Source: M55B112 sp040903745
GTDB taxonomy: Bacteria > Bacteroidota > Bacteroidia > Bacteroidales > GCA-2748055
DNA length: 64,000 nucleotides
NCBI GenBank assembly: GCA_040903745.1
Contig: JBBDUV010000072.1
Coordinates: 1 to 64,000, forward strand
Reading direction: 5' to 3'
Shown: one piece after another, positions 1 to 8,229 of the stretch
Numbering within the stretch: the first letter of the stretch is position 1
Layout: each line of letters opens with the position of its first letter
Position numbers and translations under genes: made by a program
Notes under the pieces: model-generated
Told to the model about the DNA's origin: nothing
The model's input: only the letters and a program-made list of their open reading frames with translations
Databases searched by the model: none

Positions 1-40
1 GCTAGCGTTCATCCTGAGCCAGGATCAAACTCTTCGTTGT
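1..40 (-). rRNA. 16S rRNA, 5' end (partial)
   Basis: Read on the minus strand, the window begins inside the universal start of bacterial 16S rRNA: GAGTTTGATCCTGGCTCAG is followed by GATGAACGCTAGC, the form usual in Bacteroidota. Only the first 40 or so nucleotides are present and the gene runs off the left edge. The mature 5' end is placed near 40 by counting eight bases ahead of GAGTTTG, as in E. coli. Confidence 0.95.
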
Positions 41-168
41 AATTAAAAAGTTAAAATTCTACTCAAGATTCTTCACTCCAAAAAATTGAATTTTCGGTTG
101 CTTTTCTTACCTATTTCTTACTTCAATACCTTCAAAGAACTTTTTTCTTATTATGTTTTTAGGGATTG

Positions 169-200
169 CAAAGATAATGAATTATCTGATTCGTCCCAAA
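169..200 (-). promoter_or_regulatory. rrn promoter P1 (proximal)
   Basis: On the minus strand TTTG (197-200) is followed after 20 bp by TATCTTTG (169-176). This is an exact match to the Bacteroidota sigma consensus TTTG, N19-21, TAnnTTTG. It lies about 130 bp upstream of the 16S 5' end. Confidence 0.7.
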
Positions 201-254
201 AAAATCTTTCAAAAAACTCGCCCGGGTTTTAGCCATATTCCCCAAAAGCGGATG

Positions 255-287
255 CAAAGATAAGCGTTAAATCTTCGATTCTCCAAA
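255..287 (-). promoter_or_regulatory. rrn promoter P2 (middle)
   Basis: On the minus strand TTTG (284-287) is followed after 21 bp by TATCTTTG (255-262). The -7 octamer is identical to that of P1, 86 bp away, which supports a tandem promoter array for the rRNA operon. Confidence 0.7.
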
Positions 288-457
288 CGTTTTTGAAAAA
301 AAACTTAAACTTTTTTTCTTTTGTTTGATAACCAGTGTTTTATAATTTTAAAAATCTTTCTCCACTTTGTCATAACTGACACATATAACTTCACCGGTCT
401 TACTTGTACCCTTTGGTTTCTAAGAATGAACGCCCGTTGCATTTCTGAAGCGGAGCG

Positions 458-488
458 CAAATATAGATGCTTTTCTGAAACCCGCAAA
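458..488 (-). promoter_or_regulatory. rrn promoter P3 (distal)
   Basis: On the minus strand TTTG (485-488) is followed after 19 bp by TATATTTG (458-465), an exact consensus match with a shorter spacer. It lies 420 bp from the 16S start, so it could be a distal rrn promoter. A chance match in AT-rich DNA is somewhat more likely here than for P1 and P2. Confidence 0.5.
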
Positions 489-568
489 CAAAAACCGGCA
501 AAAGATTCTCAATTGACCTCCCCGGAAAAAATAAATGCTATTTTTGTATTTCTGACGGATTGAATTCT

Positions 569-1300
569 ATGAGCGATAAACTGGTCATCATACCTACCTA
601 CAACGAAAAGGAGAATGTCGGAAAAATAATCCGGACAGTTCTGGATCTGGATATTCAAACCGATCTGTTGATTATTGATGACAATTCACCTGATGGGACG
701 GCAGGGATCGTGAATGAGCTGCAAGCCAGATTCAATAACCGCCTGCACCTACTGGAGCGATCAGGAAAGCTCGGCCTTGGTACAGCCTATATTACGGGGT
801 TTAAATGGGCCCTTGAAAAAGGGTACTGCTATATATGTGAAATGGATGCCGATTTCTCACACGATCCAAACGACCTGCCCCGCCTTTTCAACTCCTGCGA
901 AAAGGAGGGTGCAGACGTGACCATTGGCTCGAGGTATGTCTCTGGCGTCAATGTTGTGAACTGGCCCATGGGTCGTGTACTTATCTCCTACTTTGCCTCT
1001 GTGTACGTCCGCATGATCACCCGCATGAAGGTACGGGACGCTACGGCAGGTTTCGTCTGTTACCGCCGCAAAGTACTCGAAACCATCAGCCTCGACCAGA
1101 TTCGCTTCAAGGGTTATGCTTTCCAGATCGAAATGAAATTCACCGCCTGGAAATACAAATTCAACGTGGTGGAGATTCCGATCATTTTCACCGACCGCCG
1201 TGAAGGCAGTTCAAAGATGAGTGGTGGGATCGTCAACGAGGCGATCTGGGGGGTGATTCGGCTGAAGGCCGGGAGCTGGTTTACAAAATATAACCGGTAA
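569..1300 (+). CDS. Polyprenol monophosphomannose synthase (GT2)
   Basis: A family 2 glycosyltransferase of the dolichol/polyprenol-phosphate mannose synthase type, predicted to move mannose from GDP-mannose to a polyprenyl phosphate at the inner face of the membrane. The N-terminus IIPTYNEKENV is the GT2 nucleotide-binding start. IIDDNSPDGT and the metal-binding EMDADFSHDP (DAD in place of DXD) follow, and FTDRREGSSKMS near the C-terminus is typical of this subfamily. At about 243 residues it lacks the C-terminal membrane helices of longer homologues. The ATG at 569 is preferred to an in-frame TTG at 560. The dihydroorotase gene follows 42 bp later on the same strand and may be co-transcribed. 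Confidence 0.9.
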   Translation: MSDKLVIIPTYNEKENVGKIIRTVLDLDIQTDLLIIDDNSPDGTAGIVNELQARFNNRLHLLERSGKLGLGTAYITGFKWALEKGYCYICEMDADFSHDPNDLPRLFNSCEKEGADVTIGSRYVSGVNVVNWPMGRVLISYFASVYVRMITRMKVRDATAGFVCYRRKVLETISLDQIRFKGYAFQIEMKFTAWKYKFNVVEIPIIFTDRREGSSKMSGGIVNEAIWGVIRLKAGSWFTKYNR

Positions 1301-1342
1301 CAGTTTGTTTTTTGTATCTTGCATGAATATAATTTACATGGT

Positions 1343-2686
1343 ATGAACAACTATCTTATCAAAAATGCACGTATCGTGAACGAAGGCGCGATCACCCATG
1401 GGTACGTGGTAGTACGCCATGGAATTATACAGGCGGTTGGGGTTGGAGAACCCGGGGTGGAATCTGACTATGCCATTGAGATCGATGCGAATGGACAGTA
1501 TCTTATTCCAGGCGTGATTGACGACCAGGTACATTTCAGGGAGCCCGGACTGACGCATAAGGCCGATATCTTCAGCGAATCGAAAGCGGCTGTCTCCGGC
1601 GGGATAACCTCCTACATGGAGATGCCCAATACAAACCCGCAGACCACAACTATCGAAGCTTTAGAGAATAAGTACATACTCGCTGAAGAGAAATCATTTG
1701 CCAATTACTCCTTCTACCTTGGCGCCACCAACAATAATATTAATGAAATCCGGAAACTCGATCCGAAACGCAATTGCGGGGTCAAGGTGTTCATGGGATC
1801 CTCTACAGGCAATATGCTGGTCGATAACCGGAATACACTGGAAAAAATCTTTAGCGATTCTCCCACTCTGGTGGCAACCCACTGCGAAGATGAAGCTATC
1901 ATTCAGGAAAATACGGCAATATTCAGGGATAAATATGGTGAACAGGTGCCCGTAAGCGCTCACCCGCTTATCCGCACCGAAGAGGCCTGCTTTAAGTCTT
2001 CCTCCCTTGCTGTGAAACTGGCAAAAAAACACAATACCCGCCTGCATGTGCTGCATATTAGTACTGAAAAAGAACTGGAACTGTTTGGGAAAGGTGACTA
2101 CCTGAGCAACAAAAAAATCACCGCCGAAGTCTGCATTCACCACATGTGGTTCAACCAGGATGCCTATGAGAGCAAAGGTCCGCTTGTTAAATGGAACCCG
2201 GCCGTAAAAAAGGAGAGCGACAGGGAAGCGCTTTTCCAGGCGATGCTCAACGACCGGCTCGACATTGTGGCCACTGACCATGCCCCGCATACGATCGAAG
2301 AGAAACAGAGCCGTTATTTTGATTCGCCCTCAGGTGGACCCATGGTACAGCACGCGCTCACCGCCATGTTGGAGTTTGCACACCAGGGAAAAATGACCGT
2401 GGAGAAGGTAGTAGAGAAAATGTGCCATGCACCTGCTGTATTATATAATGTTAAGGACCGCGGGTTTATCCGCCCGGGATTTAAGGCCGATGTGGTACTG
2501 GTCGACCCGGAATGGGAATGGACCGTCTCGCACAAGAACACCTATTATAAGTGTAAGTGGACGCCCCTTGAGGGACAGGTATTCCACAGCAGGGTAACAC
2601 ATACGTTTGTTAATGGTCAGCTGGTGTTTAAAAACGGATTGTTCAACGAGATGATCCGGGGAGAACGGCTGGAGTTTGATAGGTGA
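1343..2686 (+). CDS. pyrC: Dihydroorotase
   Basis: Dihydroorotase of the amidohydrolase superfamily, which cyclises carbamoyl aspartate to dihydroorotate in pyrimidine synthesis. Visible landmarks are DDQVHFREPGLTHK (metal site), FMGSSTGNM, THCEDE, HVLHIST and the catalytic ATDHAPHT. The first metal-ligand His of the usual HxH motif is Gln here (QVH). From memory the same substitution occurs in the Porphyromonas enzyme, so it is probably a lineage feature and not a loss of function. At about 447 residues it has normal length for the longer bacterial type. The ATG at 1343 is preferred to an upstream in-frame TTG at 1319. It follows the mannosyltransferase gene closely. Confidence 0.93.
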   Translation: MNNYLIKNARIVNEGAITHGYVVVRHGIIQAVGVGEPGVESDYAIEIDANGQYLIPGVIDDQVHFREPGLTHKADIFSESKAAVSGGITSYMEMPNTNPQTTTIEALENKYILAEEKSFANYSFYLGATNNNINEIRKLDPKRNCGVKVFMGSSTGNMLVDNRNTLEKIFSDSPTLVATHCEDEAIIQENTAIFRDKYGEQVPVSAHPLIRTEEACFKSSSLAVKLAKKHNTRLHVLHISTEKELELFGKGDYLSNKKITAEVCIHHMWFNQDAYESKGPLVKWNPAVKKESDREALFQAMLNDRLDIVATDHAPHTIEEKQSRYFDSPSGGPMVQHALTAMLEFAHQGKMTVEKVVEKMCHAPAVLYNVKDRGFIRPGFKADVVLVDPEWEWTVSHKNTYYKCKWTPLEGQVFHSRVTHTFVNGQLVFKNGLFNEMIRGERLEFDR

Positions 2687-2725
2687 CAGGAATAGAGTAG
2701 GAAAATAATTAAAATAATAGAAAAA

Positions 2726-3856
2726 ATGAAAAACGGAACCGCAATCCTTACTTTGCTGATACTCTCTTCAGCAATAGTCTTCAACGCATGTAACAATCCC
2801 TCAAAAACTGAAAAACAGTCAGCCGATGATGGAATCACTTCCGAATTTTTCGGACTGATGCCCGATGGCGACAGCACCTGGCTATATACGCTCAAATCAG
2901 ATGACATTACCGTGAAGATAACCAACTATGGCGGGATCGTTACCGAGATCATTACACCTGATAAAGATGGAAACCCTGGAAACGTAGTTCTCGGATTCAA
3001 TAACCTGGAGCAGTACCTCGCAGGGCACCCCAATTTCGGAGCACTTATCGGCAGGTTCGGTAACAGGATCGCCAAAGGTGCCTTCGAATTAGACGGCGAA
3101 ACCTACTCCCTGGCCATCAACAACGGAAACAACACATTGCATGGTGGCATCATTGGATTCGATGATGTGGTATGGGGCGCTGAGATCATTAAAACAGAAA
3201 ATGGTGAAGGACTGCAACTCAAGTACCTGAGCGAAGATATGGAGGAGGGATTTCCCGGAAATCTGGACGTAACTGTTTTGTACGAACTTGTCGAGAACGA
3301 TCTGGAAATTACCTATTGGGCCACAACCGACAAAGCCACACCAGTCAACCTCACCCACCACTCCTATTTCAACCTGGCCGGTAAAGGTACGATCCTCGAT
3401 CATATACTCACCATGGAGGCTTCAGCGTATACACCGGTAAATGAGGAGCTGATCCCCACCGGTGAGATCGCCCCTGTTGAGGGAACCCCCTTTGACTTCA
3501 CCGAACCCAAAGCCATTGGCAGAGATATAGACCAGACAGACGGTGGATATGACCATAATTTTGTCATTGACAGAACCACAGAGGAGCTGGAATGGTTTGC
3601 TCGACTGGAGGATCCGAAAAGCGGTCGTGTCATGGATGTTTTAACCATGGAACCAGGGGTACAGCTTTACACTGGCAACTTTCTCGACGGATCGTTGGTT
3701 TCGAACGGTACAGTTTACGTGAAGCAATTCGGACTCTGCCTCGAAACGCAACACTTTCCTGATTCACCGAATCAGCCTCTTTTCCCCAGCACGATTCTAC
3801 GACCAGACGAAGAGTACTACACGAAAACCGTCTACAGGTTTGGGGTAGCGGAGTAG
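2726..3856 (+). CDS. galM: Aldose 1-epimerase, lipoprotein
   Basis: Galactose mutarotase family enzyme that interconverts alpha and beta anomers of free aldoses. Residues 1-22 form a lipoprotein signal ending in the lipobox FNAC, so the protein should be membrane-anchored outside the cytoplasm. The fold landmarks are GALIGRFGNRIAKG, NGNNTLHGG, the catalytic-His segment NLTHHSYFNLAG and the catalytic-Glu segment CLETQHFPDSPNQP near the C-terminus. At 376 residues it is full length, with about 30 extra residues for the signal and linker. A secreted mutarotase suits a cell that degrades polysaccharides outside the cytoplasm, but the gene is not next to the glycan locus starting at 8.9 kb. Confidence 0.92.
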   Translation: MKNGTAILTLLILSSAIVFNACNNPSKTEKQSADDGITSEFFGLMPDGDSTWLYTLKSDDITVKITNYGGIVTEIITPDKDGNPGNVVLGFNNLEQYLAGHPNFGALIGRFGNRIAKGAFELDGETYSLAINNGNNTLHGGIIGFDDVVWGAEIIKTENGEGLQLKYLSEDMEEGFPGNLDVTVLYELVENDLEITYWATTDKATPVNLTHHSYFNLAGKGTILDHILTMEASAYTPVNEELIPTGEIAPVEGTPFDFTEPKAIGRDIDQTDGGYDHNFVIDRTTEELEWFARLEDPKSGRVMDVLTMEPGVQLYTGNFLDGSLVSNGTVYVKQFGLCLETQHFPDSPNQPLFPSTILRPDEEYYTKTVYRFGVAE

Positions 3857-3941
3857 CCGGAGATAACGGTATTGATTCCTGCAGTCCAGAAAACTGGAAC
3901 AGTTGAATATACGCCCGGAAGATAAATCAAACAGCTAAATT

Positions 3942-4553
3942 ATGTCTACGACAAACCTGTTCAGACAATTTACCTTCGAAAAAGAGTTGATGGAGGAACT
4001 GGGCAATGCCAGCATCCTCGAACTGGATCCCGGAAAAGTCATATTAAGAGAGAGGCAACATATAAAGAACATTCCATTGGTTCTTGAAGGCTCCATAAAG
4101 CTGCGGAAAATTGATGAAAATGGCCGGGAGATCGTATTCTACCATATTGAACCCGGTGAAAGTTGCATTCTTTCCATTACTTCCTGCCTGAATAAAAAAA
4201 CAAGTCTGGCGGAGGCTGTCATTGAGAAAAAATCCAGGATTGTTGTCGTGGAATCGGAAGATATCAGGCTCTGGATGGATAAATATACGACTTGGAGAAA
4301 GTTTGTGATCAGCCTATATTATGACAGGATGACCGAATTAATGACGCTTGTGGACCTTATCACATTTAAAAGCGTTGACCAACGGATATTTAAATACCTG
4401 ACTGACCGTGCAGTGAATAATGTTTTGGAGATCACGCACCAGAAACTTGCGGCTGAGATAGGTACGGCCAGGGAGGTCATCTCCCGGCTACTGAAACAAA
4501 TGGAGAAGGACCATCTCATCGCCATGGAAAGGGGCAAAATAATTATTTTATAA
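3942..4553 (+). CDS. Crp/Fnr family transcriptional regulator
   Basis: A 203-residue regulator with an N-terminal cyclic-nucleotide-binding-like beta barrel (about 20-130) and a C-terminal winged helix (about 145-203). The recognition helix segment is KLAAEIGTAREVISRLLKQ. There is no N-terminal four-cysteine Fe-S cluster as in E. coli FNR. Two cysteines occur in the barrel (SCILSITSC), a feature I associate with Bacteroidota members of the family. Only 5 bp after its stop is a TGTAAC-N4-GTCACA box, repeated twice near 7.1-7.2 kb, which suggests that it controls the neighbouring redox genes. The effector cannot be told from sequence; redox, NO or peroxide signals are possible. Confidence 0.9.
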   Translation: MSTTNLFRQFTFEKELMEELGNASILELDPGKVILRERQHIKNIPLVLEGSIKLRKIDENGREIVFYHIEPGESCILSITSCLNKKTSLAEAVIEKKSRIVVVESEDIRLWMDKYTTWRKFVISLYYDRMTELMTLVDLITFKSVDQRIFKYLTDRAVNNVLEITHQKLAAEIGTAREVISRLLKQMEKDHLIAMERGKIIIL

Positions 4554-4556
4554 CGT

Positions 4557-4574
4557 TTGTAACCCTGGTCACAT
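4557..4574. promoter_or_regulatory. CRP-like operator, site A
   Basis: TTGTAAC-CCTG-GTCACAT is an imperfect palindrome of the CRP type (TGTRA-N6-TCACA), core 4559-4572. It lies 74 bp upstream of the DUF2892 gene and immediately after the Crp/Fnr gene. It shares its half-sites with sites B and C, which front the other genes of the module. Confidence 0.6.
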
Positions 4575-4646
4575 AATTATATTACAACCTACTCATATAT
4601 TTGGACTAAATTAAAACAACTAAAATTTTTAATCATGTAAAAGAAT

Positions 4647-4820
4647 ATGGGAATTACAGACAGATGGGTCCGCGTAGTAATCGGACTGGCAATCATTGCA
4701 GCAGGTATTTATTTTAAATCATGGTGGGGACTCATCGGTATTATTCCGCTGGCTACTTCACTTATCAGCACATGCCCGCTGTATCTGCCATTTGGCATCT
4801 CTACCAGGAGAGCAAAATAG
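4647..4820 (+). CDS. DUF2892 small inner-membrane protein
   Basis: This 57-residue protein begins MGITDRWVRVVIGLAI and has two hydrophobic stretches (about 9-22 and 28-45), the second ending in TCPLYLPFGIST. The layout and the TCPLY motif match the DUF2892 (YgaP-like transmembrane) family, which often sits beside rhodanese or other sulfur and redox genes. It lies between the Crp/Fnr gene and the Rieske gene and is preceded at 74 bp by a CRP-like box. Function is unknown; membrane insertion is a sound inference. Confidence 0.85.
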   Translation: MGITDRWVRVVIGLAIIAAGIYFKSWWGLIGIIPLATSLISTCPLYLPFGISTRRAK

Positions 4821-4927
4821 CATCCCTTCGACTGATACTGAATGGCTGGAAGCGCATATTAATGAAATACTAAAAAAGTTTGTTTCTTGGGAAACAGCAA
4901 ATTTTTAACGTACAAAGTGTAATCAAA

Positions 4928-5347
4928 ATGCAAAGAAGAAATTTTATCGGGAACCTTGCGAAAGGAACAGGTACGTTGATCGTTCTTCCCACAATATTTG
5001 CAGCATGTGAGGAGGACCCTATCGTAGATCCGAATGGCAATGATAATCTGCTCACTGTGAATCTGACAGAAACGCAGAACGCTGCTCTGCTCTCAGCCGG
5101 AGGATTTATCATCCGGAACAACGTTATTATCATTAACAGCGGGGAAGACTATATTGCCCTTTCAAGCGTTTGTACACACGAAGGGTGCCAGGTAAGCTAT
5201 AATGCAAACAACAATAACCTTCCTTGTCCATGTCACGGATCGTTGTTCAGTGCCAGCGGTTCTGTGCTGAATGGTCCGGCCGAAATGCCCCTGGCAACCT
5301 ATCCCGTGACAGAAAACGGAGATGTGCTGGAAATAGATTTGGGATAA
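4928..5347 (+). CDS. Rieske [2Fe-2S] lipoprotein
   Basis: A small Rieske protein of 139 residues. The cluster ligands are in CTHEGC and CPCHGS (C-x-H and C-x2-H). SVLNGPAEMPLATYPV after the second motif is typical of Rieske folds. The N-terminus MQRRNF plus a hydrophobic run ending in the lipobox FAAC suggests twin-arginine export followed by lipidation, which fits a cofactor folded in the cytoplasm. It stands alone, with no cytochrome b or oxygenase subunit nearby, so its electron partner is unknown. The gene follows DUF2892 by about 107 bp and probably belongs to the same CRP-box transcript. The ATG at 4928 is chosen because it gives the complete signal. Confidence 0.9.
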   Translation: MQRRNFIGNLAKGTGTLIVLPTIFAACEEDPIVDPNGNDNLLTVNLTETQNAALLSAGGFIIRNNVIIINSGEDYIALSSVCTHEGCQVSYNANNNNLPCPCHGSLFSASGSVLNGPAEMPLATYPVTENGDVLEIDLG

Positions 5348-5441
5348 CAAAGCTTTTACACGTTATTGCCCGGCACTCTTCAGGATCATACTCCGCCCAA
5401 CGAAATCACTGGCACCTCGTAACCATCCTGCAATCTTCGAA

Positions 5442-7022
5442 CTACTGTTTCATGATCCGGACAACAGTAACGGGAGCATTGTCGGAACTGATTCTCAGCA
5501 AGTATACGCCTACTGCAAACTCGTCAAGAAAAATGGACCACTGCGAAGCATTTATTTCTGAATAGGAACTAAGCACTGCTCCTGACACTGAAAGGATCTC
5601 TGCCTTGCGAATGATCGATTCAGATTCAACGGTAAGCTGGCTCCTGACAGGATTCGGATATACCTTCAATGATAATTCCGCATAAGCAGCTGCAGCAGAG
5701 GTTGTCCCCGTCTCCATAATATCAGTGAATTCGGTATTGTGTGTAAAATCAAGGTCAACATCACCCATGGCATTACTCACATCCAGGCGCCACGCATGGT
5801 CCGTCGGTGGCGCATCATAAGTGCCGTTTTCATTCAGGTCCGCATAAAAATCAACATGGTAGGAACCCCCGACTTCAAGGATGTGGGATTCGATATCAAA
5901 CTCTGCATCTTCAATTGCAGCGACCGTAACAGAATCTAGCGTTGTTCCGCTGGACTGATCCCTGACATACAGTTTCAACATCTGGCCAATATGCGGATTC
6001 ATTCCATCGAATCGCACGCGCAACCTATGCTTCCAGTCAATATCTGTAAAATTGGTGTTGTGGGCGAAATCAAGTACCTCGTCACCATTTGCATTTGCAA
6101 TTTCAAGTCGCCAGGCATGGTCATCAGCCGGTGCATCATAATAACCGTTATTGTTATGATCTGCAAAGAAATCGATATGATAACCCACACCTGATTCCAA
6201 CGCTTCCAGTGTTACACTGAAGGATTCACTGACTATTTCACTCTTCCTGTCCACAACTTTCCCGGTAGCGGTTTCTAGGAGTGCAAAATAGCTCTCCTGT
6301 CCCACGTGTGGATTCATTCCAGTCAGGCGAACCATTGCTGCATGCTTCCATTCAATATCTGTAAAATCGGTGTTATGGACAAAGTCAACGGTCTCATCCA
6401 CATCCACATCATTCAGCTGTAATCTCCAGGCATGATCATCTCCTGGAGCATCATACCGGCCATTTTCGTTATGATCGGCATACATTTCAACGATATAATC
6501 ATTCCCGCTCACAATGCCTGGAACATCCATTGAAAATGAGGCCTCCACAACCTCTGATCCACGGAAGATTTCATCACCGGAAGCAGCATCTTCAACACGC
6601 AACCAGATGTCCTGGCCAATGTGCGGGTTCATCCCGGAAAAATTGATGGTTAATTCAGAAGAATGTGCTTCAACGATCACCTGTCCCACCATTCCCAGTC
6701 CGGCATGTGGATCACATTGGTAGTCATAAACACCAGGTGTATTGAAAGTATGGCTGTAGACCCAGCCGTTGCCAGTGCTGTTACCGAATGATTCCGGATT
6801 GCCAGGAAAAGTTCCAGTGGTACCATTCACATTGTGGATTCCCTCTGAATTGGTCCAGGTAACTTCGTCACCAACAGAAATGGTTATCACCCCGGGTGAA
6901 AAAGAATTGCTGGAAACATTTACGTCGTGCGTTGTCTGGGCATGAATACCTTGTAAGAGAATCAGAAGTAATAGTGCAGCTAATTTGCTGCGAAGTTTGA
7001 GTTGTGTAAGTTTTGTTTTCAT
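5442..7022 (-). CDS. T9SS-secreted cupredoxin with three repeats
   Basis: A 526-residue secreted protein. Residues 1-29 are a signal peptide. Residues about 30-118 form a plastocyanin-like domain with a complete type 1 copper set: His63, then Cys103, His106 and Met111 in YQCDPHAGLGM. Three repeats of about 105 residues follow, each opening with GMNPHIGQ or GMNPHVGQ and containing YADHNENG or a variant, then APxDDHAWRL and HNTxFTDI. The Asp/Asn-rich loop could bind calcium. The C-terminus (about 450-526) is a T9SS sorting domain (KVYPNPVRSQLTVES). It converges with the Rieske gene, and CRP-like boxes lie upstream of its start. The copper domain probably carries electrons at the cell surface; the repeat function is unknown. 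Confidence 0.85.
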   Translation of the reverse strand: MKTKLTQLKLRSKLAALLLLILLQGIHAQTTHDVNVSSNSFSPGVITISVGDEVTWTNSEGIHNVNGTTGTFPGNPESFGNSTGNGWVYSHTFNTPGVYDYQCDPHAGLGMVGQVIVEAHSSELTINFSGMNPHIGQDIWLRVEDAASGDEIFRGSEVVEASFSMDVPGIVSGNDYIVEMYADHNENGRYDAPGDDHAWRLQLNDVDVDETVDFVHNTDFTDIEWKHAAMVRLTGMNPHVGQESYFALLETATGKVVDRKSEIVSESFSVTLEALESGVGYHIDFFADHNNNGYYDAPADDHAWRLEIANANGDEVLDFAHNTNFTDIDWKHRLRVRFDGMNPHIGQMLKLYVRDQSSGTTLDSVTVAAIEDAEFDIESHILEVGGSYHVDFYADLNENGTYDAPPTDHAWRLDVSNAMGDVDLDFTHNTEFTDIMETGTTSAAAAYAELSLKVYPNPVRSQLTVESESIIRKAEILSVSGAVLSSYSEINASQWSIFLDEFAVGVYLLRISSDNAPVTVVRIMKQ

Positions 7023-7101
7023 AATGTATCATTTTATTAGTAAAATTCAATCCACGGATAATGCAAACAGGATGACGCTTCAAACAAACAACAACTGATC
7101 A

Positions 7102-7119
7102 TTGTAACTTTTGTCACAA
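7102..7119. promoter_or_regulatory. CRP-like operator, site B
   Basis: TTGTAAC-TTTT-GTCACAA is a near-perfect 18-bp palindrome lying 80 bp upstream of the cupredoxin start (minus strand). It is the best of the three sites in this module. The cupredoxin and DUF5777 genes are divergent, so this intergenic region could serve both. Confidence 0.65.
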
Positions 7120-7173
7120 TTCATGGCATTGAATTGTTAAAAATATGTTAATAATTGATTATTAGGGCATTGA

Positions 7174-7191
7174 TTGTGACTATGGTCACCT
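7174..7191. promoter_or_regulatory. CRP-like operator, site C
   Basis: TTGTGAC-TATG-GTCACCT has perfect inner half-sites GTGAC/GTCAC and lies about 100 bp upstream of the DUF5777 start. It is 72 bp from site B, so each divergent gene has its own nearest box. Confidence 0.65.
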
Positions 7192-7289
7192 AAATGATTT
7201 GTTATTCGTTCTAATTTGTGTTTTTATTATGTGCAGAGTAAAACTTTATATTTTTTGGGTTGTTAAATCAAAAATAATAGCAATTAGAC

Positions 7290-8180
7290 ATGAGATCAAC
7301 TCCATTTACTATTGCCCTCCTAATCTCTTTTTATCTGATTCCGTCGAAAATGACAGCCCAGAACTTAGATTCATTGTTGATTATGAATATGCAGGGTGAA
7401 GAAACCATTGAACCGGCTATATACAGGTCATCAACGATCGTTAACAGTCATTCAGTTACGTTGCACTACTCTGGAACGCTCGATTTCAGGATAGAGCACA
7501 GATTCGGACAGTTGAACACCGGTGTGTATGAGCTCTGGGGACTTGATAATGCTGAAATACACTTCAGTTTTGAATACGGAATCTTTGATTGGCTGTTGGT
7601 TGGGGCAGGACGCGGGACATATGAGAAGACTTACGATGCCTTTTTCAGGGTCAGGCCACTGACCCAGGCAAAAGGCACTGAAAATTTTCCATTCTCCCTT
7701 GCATGGCAGTCGGGCATATATGTGAATACACTGCGTTATATTGCCGATTTTGATGGGTACCGGTTTAACCAGCGAATGGAACATGTGCACCAGGTCATGA
7801 TTGCCAGAAAATTCGGAGAGCTTTTTTCGGTTCAGCTGATGCCATCCTATCTTCGTCGTACTCCCATTCCAGCACTGCCGGAACAGACCGATTTACTGGC
7901 AATGGGGACCGGATTCAGCTTTGAAATCACAAGTAGTTTTTCTCTGAATGTAGAATACTTTCATCTGCTGAACAATGATGTTTCCCTCAACCCGGCACAA
8001 TTGTATAATCCCCTTTCATTCGGTTTTGACCTGGAAACCGGCGGACATATTTTTCAGTTGATCTTTACCAATTCATTGGCCATGACCGAACACGGCATCA
8101 TTGGAAATACCAACGGAAGCTGGATGGACGGTGATATTCATTTTGGATTTAATATATCACGGATATTTGGATTAAAATAA
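7290..8180 (+). CDS. DUF5777-family outer-membrane beta-barrel protein
   Basis: A 296-residue protein with a signal peptide (1-24, ending TAQN). It then shows alternating aromatic and polar strands typical of a small outer-membrane barrel, such as HSVTLHYSGTLDFRIEHRFG and NLDSLLIMNMQGEE. The pattern matches DUF5777, a Bacteroidota family often found beside YceI, as here (next gene 49 bp on). It is divergent from the cupredoxin gene and follows CRP-like sites B and C. Function is not known. An outer-membrane pore or sensor for the same surface redox system is a guess from context only. Confidence 0.75.
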   Translation: MRSTPFTIALLISFYLIPSKMTAQNLDSLLIMNMQGEETIEPAIYRSSTIVNSHSVTLHYSGTLDFRIEHRFGQLNTGVYELWGLDNAEIHFSFEYGIFDWLLVGAGRGTYEKTYDAFFRVRPLTQAKGTENFPFSLAWQSGIYVNTLRYIADFDGYRFNQRMEHVHQVMIARKFGELFSVQLMPSYLRRTPIPALPEQTDLLAMGTGFSFEITSSFSLNVEYFHLLNNDVSLNPAQLYNPLSFGFDLETGGHIFQLIFTNSLAMTEHGIIGNTNGSWMDGDIHFGFNISRIFGLK

Positions 8181-8229
8181 CAGGATTGAACTTAACAGAT
8201 TTGTGCAATACAATTAATACCAGTTACAC

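Larger units (their letters stand above)
41..568. other. rRNA operon leader and promoter region
   Basis: This 530-bp gene-free stretch lies between the 16S 5' end and the first protein gene, which is read the other way. It is AT-rich and holds three separate matches to the Bacteroidota promoter consensus on the minus strand, annotated individually. Short open frames here are AT-rich and resemble nothing known. A TATTTTTG at 539-546 on the plus strand could be a -7 box for the gene starting at 569, but no TTTG lies at the right distance from it. Confidence 0.7.

Noticed and set aside
305..563. Small frames of 60-80 residues in the rRNA leader
   Set aside because: AT-rich, on both strands, no similarity, and overlapping the predicted promoters.
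1694..2290. 198-residue frame antisense to pyrC
   Set aside because: Entirely within dihydroorotase; no motif or start context.
7199..7399. 66-residue frame before the DUF5777 gene
   Set aside because: It overlaps the real signal-peptide start in another frame and has no features of its own.
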